A stretch of 64,000 bases of DNA. Source: Epiperipatus broadwayi. Lineage: Eukaryota; Onychophora; Udeonychophora; Euonychophora; Peripatidae. The notes beneath the pieces were generated by a model. The model was given only the letters and a program-made list of their open reading frames with translations. It made no database searches and had not been told where the DNA came from. Made by a program: the position numbers and the translations under genes. This document shows, piece after piece, positions 23,748-35,554 of the stretch. The number at the start of each line of letters is the position of its first letter. Position 1 is the first letter of the stretch. The stretch spans positions 2,048,001 through 2,112,000 of the forward strand of contig JAQFVV010006274.1 in NCBI GenBank assembly GCA_028023455.1, in the 5' to 3' direction.

Positions 23748-23995
23748 CATGAGGTCTTAGATACAAGTTGATACATGATATTACGCATGAAATAAGAGTT
23801 TACAATCTTGCTTGTGATAGAAAAAAATATGACACTGTAATTGAGAGAATGATCATAACATAACAAGATACATGAGGTCTTAGATACAAGTTGATACATG
23901 ATATTACGCATGAAATAAGAGTTTACAATCTTGCTTGTGATAGAAAAAAATATGACACTGTAATTGAGAGAATGATCATAACATAACAAGATACA
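23748..23995. repeat. Tandem duplication, 2 x 123 bp
   Basis: CATGAGGTCTTAGATACAAG at 23748 recurs at 23871 with the following ~120 bases essentially identical. The 84-codon minus-strand frame here simply encodes the duplicated sequence twice, so it is not a gene. Confidence 0.9.
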
Positions 23996-24264
23996 TGTGT
24001 CACATTAGATTTACAAAGAATTTTTAAATGGGATCTTGACAAAAGTACATGGAAGCACATGACAGTATGAGGGAAAACATATGTGGAGTGTGGGATTGGA
24101 TCTGGTGTTTGATTAATATATAATTGTATATAAAGTGAGCCTATTTTATGGGGATTTTAGTTTTCATGGCTGTCTTTTTATTGTTCGTATGTTACATAAG
24201 TTGCATGTGAAAAATGTCTGTTTTTAGATATAATTTGTTACATGAGATTACATATAGAATGAAG

Positions 24265-24480
24265 TATTTTTATTTTGGACTATTTCCATCATTTAATATG
24301 AGTATTGAATGTGTTTAGAAAAATTTAACTTTATGTAAATATGTAAAGGTTAAATGTATTTGGAATACTTAAATAAAGTTAATTTTTTCTAAAGACATTC
24401 AATATTAATATTAGTTGGTGGTAATAGTCCAAAATAAAAATACAACTAAAACACCATCATCACAATCCTTTGGGAAAACA
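24265..24480 (+). mobile_element. Short hairpin retroelement (deletion derivative of the 51.5-kb element)
   Basis: A near-palindrome, TTTTGGACTATTTCCATCAT ... and its complement ending AATAGTCCAAAATA (24271-24437), is followed by CCATCATCACAATCCTTTGG and GAAAAC. The same hairpin and the same 3' end flank an RT fragment at 51544-53704. Compared with unit 3 (near 25938-25975), the host sequence is interrupted between ACATATAGAATGA and AATATGCAATGA, consistent with a target duplication of about 12 bp. Confidence 0.6.
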
Positions 24481-25433
24481 ATATGCAATGATGGTTTACA
24501 ATTTTTCTTATGATAAAAAAAAAAAGGTGATTTACAGTAGTTGGAAGAATAATAATTGTTGCATAACAAGGTTTACATGAAAGCACATGGTGATATTTGT
24601 TAATATATTTAGGGAGGATGAGTAGTATATGGACATTGGTATATAATTGGTGAGCATTATAGGTGTGAAGGCTAAGTCTTATTGTTCATGTACTGGGCAT
24701 TTAATGTTCATTTGAAGTAAGTTGGTGGAGTGATCTTGCAAACTTCTTTGAATCAATGGATTGATGAGGTGGGTGTACATTGTTACTCTCAAGTGGTGCA
24801 GTATTTATTCCAGGGTTCACCTTGATGTGAAATTGGACATATGAGTTTGTGCATCTGTGGCTGATATAATGATGGACTTGAAGGAAAATGTCTTAAATGA
24901 TGCAAAATTATTTGGCATGGTAATAATGTTTTGATAAATTGTTGTCAGCAAGTCAGGCATAATGTTGTTTGCATTGGTTGTCCTGAAACTTTTAAGTTTT
25001 TATTCATTAATGAACTTGAAATGTCTTTGTTATTGCTGACTTGGAAATTGTTCATGAGGATTCTGGCATATGTGTTTTTCCATGAGATAAAGCTGGTAAA
25101 GTGAGAGAATAGGTTTTAAAGCTTTTATAAATTCAAAATTATTTTAGAAATGATGTGTGGGATAGTTCATTGCTAATAATTGGTTCAATATATGTTAAAT
25201 TTACTAGAAATATTGCAGATTTTGAGTTTTGAGTTTTTAAACCCCAAAATTTTTCCCTGTTGCATAGCAATACAAAGGCTTACTGCTGCTAATGAAATAT
25301 TTTTCCTTGCAAATCATTCATTACGCACAATGATTTTTTTTTTTTTTTATAACTAGAGATAGGTCAAATTCAGTCTTTGTAAACTAATTTTTATGCAAAT
25401 TTGATTCTTGGAATGAACATGGTGACAGGACTA

Positions 25434-25439
25434 AGATTA

Positions 25440-25474
<35 letters not shown>

Positions 25475-25492
25475 GATGATGATGATGATGAC

Positions 25493-25528
<36 letters not shown>
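25434..25528. repeat. Microsatellite (ATT)n followed by (GAT)n
   Basis: Uninterrupted (ATT)n of about 12 units runs into (GAT)n of about 17 units with one GAC. It lies at the junction of units 2 and 3, and is best read as an expanded LINE 3' tail. Confidence 0.95.
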
Positions 25529-25529
<1 letters not shown>

Positions 25530-27200
25530 CAAAGGTTATCTTTATTAAAAATTCAAAAAGAGTTACATTAGTTACAAGTGTAAACATGATGTTTACTTGA
25601 TATTACATATGCAATTAGCAGTTACAATCTTGATTGTGATAAGGAAAAGCATGACTTACAATAATTGAATGCAGAATGAATATTGCATATCAAGATAAAT
25701 GTTTCATATTAGGTTTACATAGATTTTTTTAAGTGGGATCTTGAGAAAAATACATGGAAGCACTTGATAATATAAGTGGAAATATATATACAGGGAGGTT
25801 GAGGTTGGTGTGAGATTGATATATGATTGTATAAAAATAGGGCATATTTGGTGCAAAGAATTATAGTTTTTATGGCTGTCTTATTATTGTTCATGTGTTA
25901 CAGAAGTTGCATTTGCAAAACATGAGTTTTTAGATACAATTTGGTACATGAGATTACAAATGCAATGATATTACAATTTTGTATATCATAAAGAAAAGGT
26001 GATTTACAATAATTGGGAGAAAAATAGGTTGTCGTTGCATAACAAGATATGTCAAATTAGGTTTACATAGTATTTTCAAACACATTATGAGATCAAATAC
26101 ATGAAAGCGCATGGTGATATTTATTAATTTATTTTAGGAGGGTGAATTGAGTTAGTGTTCCATTGGTATATGATATACATAAATTGTGCTTATTTGTAGG
26201 TGAGCAGTATATGTGTCAAGGCTAAGTCTTATTGTTAATGTATTGCACATGTAAAGTTCATTTGATGATCTTGTAAACTTTCTTGGATTAGTGGGTTAAT
26301 GAGGCAGATGTAACAATGCTACTCTCAAGTGGTGCAGTGTTTATTCCAGAAATTTATCATGGTGTGGGGTTGGAACTATGAGCTGGTTAAGGTTCCAGAG
26401 AATGGGATAAAGTAATATAGAATGGTTGAAGTTTGTGGCTGATATAAAAATGGGCCTGGGGGAATGTTTTAATTGATGCAAATATCTCCTGTGCATAGTA
26501 ATAATAAATTTTGACAAATGATCATCAGCTTATAGTTTTGCATTTTTAAGTCAAAGTTTTAAATATTGTTTGCATTGATTATTTTGAAACATGAAATTGG
26601 CTTATTTATTAATGGACTTGAAATGTCCTTGCTATTGCTGATATGGAAATTGTCCTTGGTGATGCTGGCATAAGTTTTTTATAAGCCAAATTGGGAAACA
26701 TGGTATAATAGATTTTGGCGCCGACCATTGGACCACGTAATCATAAGGCAGCCATTGTAATTGTTTTTCAACGAATTAAAAATGTCATTTTTTCAAGAAA
26801 AAGCTTTTGTTTATTCAAAATTATCTGAGAAAAAATGTGTGACATAATTCTTAATAATTAATTTAATATATGTTAAATTTATTTTAAATATTGCAGATTT
26901 TGAGTTGTTTTTTAAAGGTTTAAATCCGGAAATTTTTGTTTGTTGCCTAGCTATAAGTAAGGTTACTGTCGCTAATCAAAATTTTTTTTTCTTGCGAATT
27001 ACCTGTTACACACGATTTTTTTAATATAATTAGAGTGTTATCTAAATAGGTCAAGTTCAGTCTAAACGATGATTTGAAATTTATCTTTAAAAAAAACTGG
27101 TATTATGCAAATTCTTAGGATTTGAAAGAGAAGCTCTTGAAAGAATATAGCGATCAGTAAAGTAATATTATTATTATTGTTGTTGTTGTTGTTGCTGCTG
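25529..27200 (-). mobile_element. LINE-derived unit 3, minus strand
   Basis: Begins TTCAAAGGTTATCTTTATTA after the microsatellite and follows unit 2 in the same order throughout. Near 26715-26830 it has about 110 bp (TTTTGGCGCCGACCATTGGA and following) that unit 2 lacks. It ends near another ATT/GTT microsatellite (27168-27196). There is no intact reading frame. It could be the 5' non-coding part of the same LINE family or a non-autonomous derivative. Confidence 0.55.
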
Positions 27201-27895
27201 ACATAATTCTCCTAATCTGAATGTAAAATAAGTAATACTTTATATATATATTTTATTATATTAAAATTTTACAAATATTTTATTTTTCTAATTTTTAAAT
27301 TACATATTTGAAAGATAAGAAAATATTAACAAAATATTATTATTTTTTTAATTGAATGTAAAGAGCCTGAAAAAATATGAAGTTGAATCTTGTGTAAAAT
27401 TTTAATAACATTTTATGGCATTTTATCAAAGAATGTTTGTTTTTTTAATATTGGAAAGAGATAAAGCATATTAGTCACAGTGCTATATCAAATAATATAT
27501 TCAGACAAAAGATCAAGAAAATATTGGTGAAGAATGCCAAACACTTTAAGTTTTTAGTCAGACAAATAAATATTTTTATTAAAATTAGAATTTAAAAAAA
27601 TTCTTAGAAAGTAGAATATCATAGTAAATATATATAAAAAGGCTGTGTTTTAGTGATTAAGTGAAAAACATTATTTTAAATGTATTTGATTATTTTTATT
27701 TGAATTATTTGTACAAAAAAAATAAATTTTGGTTTAATAATCTTAAAGTTCATTGCTTAGAAGATCTTATGTTTTTGTATATCATAATTCATAGGTTGAC
27801 TACAATTAATTTCATTGAATTTTTTTTAAATTTACATTATTCATTTATAATATTTTTGAAATACAAGCATAATTCATATACCTGGAGTTTAAATG
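27201..27895. other. No gene recognised
   Basis: Very AT-rich. The open frame at 27661-27915 begins with a possible Met only by chance, is rich in F, I, L, N and Y as expected from base composition, and matches no family I know. Confidence 0.5.
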
Positions 27896-28250
27896 TAGTA
27901 GTATTGGGGATTTGAATCTAGACTTTTATGTTCCTTTCAGCTATCCTTTCTCTCATGTAACTAATACACATAACCACACACATGTGCAAAAGATAAATGA
28001 TCTCCAATATATGTATTTTGTGCTGAACCAACACTCATCTGTTGGTCCAGATCACCACCATCTCATATATATATATATAATTACTGCTTGGTTTATATCA
28101 AGATAGAAAATCTTCAAACTTTAATGGACAGCTTCAATCCATTCCATCCTCCAACTCTTTGGCTGTCCATATCATTGAAAATCTGATGATGATACTCCCC
28201 AAATCCCTTGACGATACTGATATTATTGCCATGCCCATGAAGACCTTAAG
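27896..28250 (-). mobile_element. Hammerhead-bearing repeat, single arm copy
   Basis: Same family as the fold-back elements at 7.4 and 62.6 kb, but only one arm and the central part are present. GGGGATTTGAATCTAGACTT (27906) corresponds to the arm end, followed by the hammerhead block (27999-28055) and then the shared internal sequence TTATATCAAGATAGAAAATC and ATCATTGAAAATCTGATGAT. Confidence 0.7.
27999..28052 (-). ncRNA. Hammerhead ribozyme relic (copy 4)
   Basis: Minus strand: stem I side GATCTGGACCAA, then CAGATGA (28035-28041) in place of CTGATGA, stem II GTGTTGGTTCAGCAC, then AAAA (28016-28019) in place of GAAA, and the stem I 3' side TTGGAGATC. The pairing is preserved (CCAA/TTGG and GATC/GATC), but two core positions are altered, so it is probably inactive. 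Confidence 0.6.
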
Positions 28251-29660
28251 TCACTCTGACCCTTTATGTTTAGGACTTTGTTTATTGAAATAGTAGAAGA
28301 AAGATGGGTAGGATTCAGGTTGAATCTAATATTTTTGAAACACAAGCATAATTCATACCTGAAGATTAATTCTCCATTCTTTGTTATTTTGCTAAATGAC
28401 CCTGTAAGGAAATATCATAATATAAAGAATGAGGATTTTTTACAAACTGTAAAATGTTGAAACTGATTTTAAAATATTTTTGTTAATTTTTTTTTTTTTA
28501 TTTACTTGTTCTAACAATGATAAAAAATTATAAACGCTCTTTTTCTGTGAATATAATAGATCTATATATGCTATAAAATGTTGCATTTTTAATTTTGTTT
28601 CTGTAATGACTTTTTTATATTTGGTTTGGGAAATAATAAAAGTTTTAATTACTTACCATATAATAAATTAAAAGTAATTTTAAAAGTTATTTCTGCTCTT
28701 GAAATTAATTACTAATTAAATAAATAATGATGTAATAATATGTTTTGAAAGAGTTTCTGTGATTTTTCTAGAATTTATTTTCTAAAAATATTGTTTATTT
28801 TGTTTCTGACTAATGAGATATTAATGATTTATCTGATTTGTCTTTCTTATGACATCTTGTCATTTCATTTTTTTCTCCATTTTTTTTTGCATTAATAGTT
28901 CAGCCTTGAGTTATTTTAAATGTGACCTCTCCATCACAACCCAAACAAATTTTATTCATTCAATCGAATAAAAAAATTGAAAATAATGCTTTGGTTGCTT
29001 TTTTTTTTTTAATAAATAGAAAAAACACTTGGAAAACATTTTTTCCTATATAAACGGTTATATTTCTTAAGTCTATATAATTATATTCATATCAAACTAA
29101 ATATAATCCTTGTAGTATTTCCAGCAAAAGTCATTTTCATGGAGAAAAGAATCACTGAATATTATTTAAATCTATTGTATTGTATCTTATAATATTCTAT
29201 AGCATGATCTTCCTGCCATCAATTTTTAAGTATATTATGTTTGTAAGTCAATAGTTCAAATTAATATAATTTAGTAAATCTTTTTTTGATTTGTATATAT
29301 ATCATAATTCTTGTTGATATAAAAATAAAAACAATTTTTAGTTATTTGCTTGAAAGATTAGGTAATGTTCGAATTCCCAAATGTCAATTGTTATAATATA
29401 CTGTGCTTTTTTCATACCTTTTGAATTCATAAAACCCTATTTAAAATATTAATTGATAAACCAAAAAAATACATAATGTTGAGGATTGTTTGATTTTATT
29501 TAAATAAGAATAATGAAATAAAACAATGCGAAAATAAATCTATTACAAAAAAAGTAAAAATAAAAATTCATGTGAATCTTAAGAAAAAAAGTTGTGAAAT
29601 TTTAATGAACAACATAGAATACAAAATTGCATTACTATTATTTTTTTTGTTTGCTTTTCT
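28251..29660. other. No gene recognised
   Basis: AT-rich with T-runs near 28488 and 28995. Short open frames only. Nothing supported. Confidence 0.5.
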
Positions 29661-29663
29661 TCC

Positions 29664-29765
29664 CCTCAGCGTTGTTAGCCGAGAGATCATCGCAGTCGCC
29701 TTGCAAGCAAGTAGGTGGTTGCAGACGGTTATGGGTTTACGTCCCGGTAGATGCTATGACATACA
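29664..29765 (+). repeat. tRNA-Ala-like patch (SINE head or tRNA pseudogene)
   Basis: TTGTTAGCCGAGAGATCATC resembles the tRNA D-arm/A-box region. AGTCGCCTTGCAAGCAAG fits an anticodon arm with TGC in the loop, as in tRNA-Ala. TGGGTTTACGTCCCGG resembles a T-arm and B box. About 15 extra bases separate the anticodon arm from the T-arm, and the acceptor stem is not convincing, so this is not a working tRNA. An A-rich stretch follows (29764-29775). A tRNA-derived SINE head is the best guess. Confidence 0.35.
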
Positions 29766-29879
29766 AAAAAAGAAGAATTAAAATATGTACTATAAATATA
29801 ACAAAGTACTCGAGGCTTTTTTTTATATTTATTTTTAAATAAAGTACAAACAGAAAGTGAACCTTTTCACTGGCAATAA

Positions 29880-30765
29880 GTACTGTGAATGTCTTGAAGG
29901 AAAGAAGGCTAGAAAGAGGTCTGGGATGTCATTCTCCAAATATTTTCCATTATATAAATCAAAATGAGACAGCAATAGTTCTGGGGTGTCCTCTCATTTT
30001 CTTGAAAATTTTGCATTTAACTTCAGTCTAAGGTGATTTAATTGTCTGCTTAATCAGTCTTCAAATGGAAAGCAATGCATTTTAATGATTGGCAGTGAAA
30101 TGACAGAATTCTTTGGCCTTAAGTTTAGCATAGGCTGACCATTTGTCAGAATAGATGACAGTCAAACATGCATTTTCTTTTAATGGTGGGAATCAGTCAA
30201 TCTAGTATGGCATGAAGAAGTAGTTACAATTAGAAGCTCTTTCCAAATACCCAGAATCCATCTACTCAAGGTCCGTGTTTTTGTTTAGAGCATGGATAGT
30301 CAGATTCTGTGGAATCGATAATTAGTTGTCTTATGGCATTGTATTACAATTGCATTTCTGATAACCAATGAATTTGGCTTCATCTATTTAGATCAGTTCT
30401 TTGTCTGTAGATTTGTCCTCTAGCTTTCACAGAGATGACATGTTAGCAAACTTCTCTGCAGAAATTCATCCAATTCACTGCTATGTTGGTAGATTTACTG
30501 CTCAACTTAGAGACTGTCTTCACAAAGTTATATCATGAATAAGAAAACAATATTCAAGGTCTCATACAGACAATGTGAAGTCAATATGGATTCCCTCTTA
30601 GCATGTTTTTTTTTCTTTTCTATAGCATAGGTGACTGCATTTTCTGCCACTGTTTCTCAGATCACACTATTCAGCAGTTCACGCTGTTGCAAAAATGTTA
30701 ATGTAGTATCATCACTGGCAATCACTTACCCCTAAAATTCTTTCAGAAATATGTTACAAAAAAGA
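29880..30765 (-). pseudogene. Merlin/ISXO2-type DDE transposase pseudogene
   Basis: On the minus strand the conserved order of this transposase family can be followed through stops and frameshifts: FLQQRELL in the N-terminal part; IDEAKF (30370-30387) with the first catalytic Asp; KQKHGP.VDGFWVFG (about 30246-30290); then LTVIYSDKWSAYAKLKAKEF (about 30110-30170) with the second Asp; then a degenerate NH..N and the KSP.TEVKCKIFKKMRGHPR segment, where the family has IES.W and the final acidic residue. About 100 bp separate IDEAKF from KQKHG, more than expected, suggesting an insertion. Such proteins catalyse cut-and-paste transposition of Merlin elements (related to bacterial IS1016). TIRs were not identified. 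Confidence 0.75.
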
Positions 30766-32575
30766 AAAAGATGACTAATAGGGCATTTTTTACAGCTAAA
30801 AGTGGCAAGTGTTTTGAGATCTTTTTATTGTTGTTTTTATTTCATTTTGAAATTTATTGGACTATTTTATTTTATTTTACCCCCACCCCAAATCATCAAC
30901 TAGAGATAACAAGGTCTTCCCTTTTTCAAACAAGTGACAAACAGCTGCAAAAAAATAAAATTCTCACTATTTAGTTGGGGGGGGGGGGTTATATTTTTTT
31001 GAAATTAAACAACATTCAGTATTTTATATTAATGCAAAAGTATGCATCATTCTTATTGTAATTTTTAGTATATTGATTAGAATTTTTAAAAGGGTGCCAA
31101 TGGCTCCACTAGGTGTTAAAAAAAGTATGGGGTGTCTACTATAATGGTACTGTGTTAAATTAAGTATAATAGTTATATTCAAATTGACCAAATTAAAATT
31201 TATATTTATATTCCTTTTCTAGTATCTATCCAGTGATTTTGACTTTTTGAATCTGTCTATTATTGTACTAAAGTGTATACAGCTAGAAAGTTTATTTATT
31301 GTTTATTCAAGTGTAGATTATTAAATTATATTGGTTGCTGTATTAGGAAAAACTAAATCTAATGCCATTTGCATGAACAATCATTTTACATATAATATGA
31401 AAATATTTTATTGTGATTAGCCCTACTTTTGATATCTCTTTATATTCATAAAATACTATAATGTATGCCAAATCTTATTATCTAAGTAATGATTAATCAT
31501 TAAGATTATTAAAATATATATTCTAAAAGAGTATATTATAATTTTATTAAAGGATATTATTATATATCTAATAATAAAGAAAGAACAATCCTTCCTGTCA
31601 TGCACTTTAGGAATCTCCTTGCATTCCTCCATGAGCATCAACTTTAAAAGCGTAAGTGTATCTTTATGCTTTGGAGCTCATTTATATATAGGCTGCTCTA
31701 TATAAATAACAGAATATTTATTAAAAGTAAATTCAAAATTTTTTGTATATTTTATCACAGATGATTAAAAATAAGATTGTATCTCCTGCTATAGATTGAA
31801 TAGGCTCATCCAATTAAATTAATAATATATAACTAAAGCACATAATAGATTCAAGCCCTGATTTCAGCATGGTGAGCAAACACTGGTTCATTTATAAGTA
31901 AGCTCTAATCGTAAGCATAGAGTTATGCTTTTAAAATTGATGTTCACAGGCAAGTGCAAGATTTGTAAAGTGCATGACTGGAGGGATTGTTCCTTCTTTA
32001 TAATATTACAAATATAGCTGTGCTATATAAATAACAGAATATATATATAATTACATGGAGATCTGTGTAAACAGATCATTGATAAACTCTCCTCTCAAAC
32101 AATTGTAAAATGTTTAATAAAATAAGTATTGTTAGTATTAGAATTATATTCTAAAACTAATGACTAATGTTTATAAATAAAAATGATACAAAGTTAAAAA
32201 AAAAATTTGAAAGCTAATAAATATTTACAACTCTGAACAAAACTGTTGTAGAGTTGAAACCATAAGTTTTTAACTTATAAAAATTGCGTAGAAATAAACA
32301 CTTAAAGAATGGATTAATATTATTTGAAAAAGTATATGTTACTAATATATTAGAGTCTGATATTTTCTGGGATGATTGATGGTCATAATAGGATTGATTT
32401 ATAAAAGAATGATGCACAGATAAAATCAAAAACTTACAGTAGATATATCTAGATTCATTTTAAATGACGATTGGGATTATTCTCATGAAAATTTTTTTAA
32501 AAAAGCTAAAATTATATTTTCCAAATTGAAAAAGTCTGTATATATTTATATAATTTATATACTATATCTACTTAT
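30766..32575. other. No gene recognised
   Basis: AT-rich spacer. It contains a G-run (30977-30988) and a short repeated motif ATAAATAACAGAATAT (31701 and 32027). GACAGGAAGG and a related TGACTGGAGG stretch precede near-matching TTCTTTATAAT sequences in opposite senses (31564-31640 and 31965-32005), a small inverted repeat. No gene. Confidence 0.5.
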
Positions 32576-32586
32576 ACTTCATTTAT
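32576..32586. repeat. Target-site duplication, 5' side of RTE LINE
   Basis: ACTTCATTTAT, repeated exactly at 35544-35554 just after the LINE 3' tail. With one mismatch the match extends to ATG on both sides. Confidence 0.85.
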
Positions 32587-35543
32587 TATGACAGACAAAA
32601 ATAAAGCATGGCCCTTATTCCCAGGAGGCTGTAAAGTCACCAACCAAAGCAGCGGTTGGTGGCCGAAGGCGGAGGCTGCTAAGAATCCCCTGATTGCGGA
32701 CCCAGGCTGCCATTTGATAACAACTTTTTATTTAGGTACTTACAACTGCAGATTACTTTCAAGTGAAGGAAGATTGCAAGAATTAGAAGAAGAACTCTCT
32801 TTTATTAAATGGGATATTATTGGACTTTGTGAAGTTAGAAGAAAAGGTGAAGAGACAGTTGATTTAAAAAGTGGACATATATTCTATTATAAAGGCACAA
32901 ATATTGGAAATACAAGTGGAATAGGATTCATTATAAATAAAAAGTAGAAGAGCAATATTGTGGAGATTGATGGTGTATCAGACAGAGTGGCAAGATTAGT
33001 TATACAACTTAATAGCCGATACCAAATGCAGATAATTCAGGTTTATGCCCCAACAAGTTCTCATAGTGATGAAGTAGTAGAAGATTTTTATATGGATGTA
33101 CAACAGACTTTTGATCAGAGTAAACAACATTTTAAAATTGTTATGGGAGACTTTAATGCTAGAATTAGTAAACAAATGAAAAATGAAAGTGCTGTAGGTA
33201 ATTTTGGTTATGGTAATAGAAATGAGAGAGGACATAGACTTGTGGAGTTTTTAGAAAAAAAAAAACCTTTATATTATGAATTCTTTTTTTGAGAAAAATG
33301 TTAAAAGAAAATGGACATGGAAGCATCCAAATGAAGGTACAGCAGAATTGGATTATATTTTGACTAACAGAAAATACATGTTTCAAGATTGTAATGTTCT
33401 TAATAGATTTAACACAGGAAGTGATCATCGATTAGTAAGGTGCAAGATACGTGTTAATGTAAAACTAGAAAGACAAAAATTGTTAAGAAAAACAATATTT
33501 ACAGTTGATATTCCTAATCTTCAGAAACATTCTAATGAATTTAAATTAGAACTTACAAATCGGTTTCAAGTATTAGTAGATTTTGAACATGATTCAGATT
33601 TGAATGAAATTAATATAAAAATAACTGATACACTTTTAAAAACTGCAAGAAAGATAGCTGGTAGAAAAAAGCAGCAATTGACTAATAAAATTTCTACTGA
33701 GACTAGAGAATTTATGAAGAAAAGAAGAAATATGAAGATATACAAAAATGATGCATTAAAAAGAATTGAATATTTCGAATTTTGTAAAATGGTGCGGAAA
33801 AGAGTTGAAAATGATATAAGAAAGTATAACTGTGAACTAGCAAGAAAAGCTATAGAAGAAAATAAAAGTCTTAAAAATGTAAAACAACATTTTGGTATTA
33901 GTAGGAAATTTATATCTGCAATAAGAAAAAAAGATGGAATTATTACTAAAAAGAGAAATGACATCATGAAATTGGTAGAAATTTTTTATCAAGAATTATA
34001 TAGTAATCAAGAACAAGTACCTCCTATATCTATTACATCTTCCGAATTGCCCAGAATTTTAAATGAAGAAGTGAGACATGCAATTAAATGTATGAAGAAA
34101 GGAAAGGCTCCAGGTAATGATGGAATTATAATTGATATATTAAAAGAAGCAGGTGAAGAAACAGAAATTTTTTTAGCAAAGTTATATACTAAATGTCTAA
34201 ATGATAAAGATGTACCAGATGATTGGAAGAATGCAGTAATAATATTAATATTTAAAAAAGGTGATAAAGAAGATATTAGAAATTACAGACCTATCAGCCT
34301 TTTATCAGTTTTATATAAAAATTTTACCAAGATAATTACAACTCGTCTACAGAGAACATTGGATTTCCACCAACCAAGAGAACAAGCTGGATTTAAAAGT
34401 GGTTTTAGTACAGTAGATCATATTCAGGTATTGAGAGAAGTTATAGAAAGGACAAATGAATATGAGTTGTCATTTTGTTTTGGATTTGTAGATTATGAAA
34501 AGGCATTTGATTCTATAAACATTTCTTCAGTGATTATAGCATTGGATCATCAAGGTATAGATCCAGGATATTGTCATATTTTAAAGAATATTTATAAAAA
34601 TGCAACAGCAACAATTAGATTACATAATGATTCTGGGAAAGTCAACATTGAGAAAGGTGTAAGACAAAGGTGACTCCATATCTCCAAAACTTTTTACAGC
34701 AGTGCTGAAAGAAGGTGGATTAAAATGGGGAACTAAAGGAGTGAAAGTAAATGGAGATTATTTAAGTCATTTAGATTTCGCAGATGATGTAGTTGTTTTT
34801 GCAAATAATGCTTCAGAGCTGCAGGAAATGTTGCAGGAGTTATCAGATGAAAGTAGGACTAAAGATAAATGTTAAAATGACTAAAGTAATGTTTAATCGA
34901 TTTGCTCAAAATATGAAAATAAAGATTGATTATGATGAATTAGAAGAAGTTAACAGTTACAAATACCTTGGTCAGATTATTAATACAGATGGAAACATAA
35001 TGGAGGAAATTAATCATAGAATTAAACTTGGTTGGAGTGCTTTTGGTAGAAATAACTTGATACTAAAAGGAAATATGCCTATGTGTTTGAAAGGAAAGTT
35101 TTTAACAAATGTATTTTACCAGTTTTTATTTATGGATCTGAGACCTGGACACTCAATAGAAGAGCAATACGGAGACTTCAGACCACTCAAAGAAGTATGG
35201 AGAGATGTATGTTGGGAGTAACAAGAAGAGATCGAAAACATAATGTATGGGTAAGAGAACAAACAGGTGTTACTAACCTCATTGAAAAAATTAAAAGATT
35301 GAAGTGGAGTTGGGCTGGACACATTGCTAGAAGAGATGATAATAAATGGACAATTGAAATTTTAAACTGGATTCCAAGAGATTGTAAAAGACCCAGAAAG
35401 AGACCACATGTGAGATGGATGGATGAAATAAGAAAGTGTGCAGGGGTGATGTCGAGAAGAGAAGCTAAAGATCGAAGAAGATGGATTAAACTTGGAGAGA
35501 CCTTCATCCTGCAGTGGATTGATAATGGTTGATGATGATGATG
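32587..35543 (+). mobile_element. RTE-clade LINE, nearly full length, inserted with target duplication
   Basis: A non-LTR retrotransposon of about 2.96 kb. It has an endonuclease (from about 32730), a reverse transcriptase and a C-terminal domain, ends in the short tail TTGATGATGATGATG, and is bounded by the 11-bp direct repeat ACTTCATTTAT. The short length, the single coding region without a separate long ORF1, the CFDP2-like endonuclease and the microsatellite-type tail all fit the RTE clade. The reading frame is broken in a handful of places but is otherwise well kept, so the insertion is young compared with all other coding elements in the window. Confidence 0.9.
32588..35532 (+). pseudogene. 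RTE LINE endonuclease-reverse transcriptase, broken
   Basis: Domains in order. Endonuclease: LGTYNCRLLSSEGRLQELEE, then WDIIGLCEVRRKGEE, GIGFIINKK, a stop at 32945-32947, then VSDRVARLVIQL, IIQVYAPTSSH, IVMGDFNARI (about 33139-33168) and [11 protein letters not shown] (about 33418). Reverse transcriptase: GKAPGNDGI, the [19 protein letters not shown] block, [40 protein letters not shown] and FADDVVVF (FADD at 34777-34788). C-terminal domain: VNSYKYLGQIINTDGNI, YGSETWTLNRR, RDRKHNVWVREQTGV, LKWSWAGHIARRDDNKW and the RRWIKLGE end. Breaks: the stop at 32945, a shift in the A-run near 33258, a shift at about 34670 (GVRQ to GDSIS), and one or more near 34690-34870, where about 15-20 residues also appear shortened. 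Encoded function: target-primed reverse transcription. Confidence 0.9.
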
Positions 35544-35554
35544 ACTTCATTTAT
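35544..35554. repeat. Target-site duplication, 3' side of RTE LINE
   Basis: ACTTCATTTAT, identical to 32576-32586; it directly follows the GATGATGATGATG tail. Confidence 0.85.

Larger units (their letters stand above)
23690..25440 (-). mobile_element. LINE-derived unit 2, minus strand
   Basis: Begins with the same 3'-end sequence as units 1 and 3 (TCAAAGGTAAACTTTGTTAA at about 23694). It shares long stretches with unit 3, for example TCTCAAGTGGTGCAGT near 24787 and 26324, GAAATGTC(T/C)TTG(T/C)TATTGCTGA near 25018 and 26629, and TTGCAGATTTTGAGTT near 25214 and 26895. It includes a 123-bp tandem duplication (23748-23993) and is interrupted by a short retroelement at about 24265-24480. No intact frame. 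Confidence 0.6.

Noticed and set aside
23735-23989. 84-codon frame with a perfect internal protein repeat
   Set aside because: The repeat is at DNA level (123-bp tandem duplication) in a LINE-derived unit, so the protein repetition has no independent meaning.
29664-29765. A functional tRNA-Ala gene
   Set aside because: Extra bases between anticodon arm and T-arm, weak T-arm stem and no matching acceptor stem.
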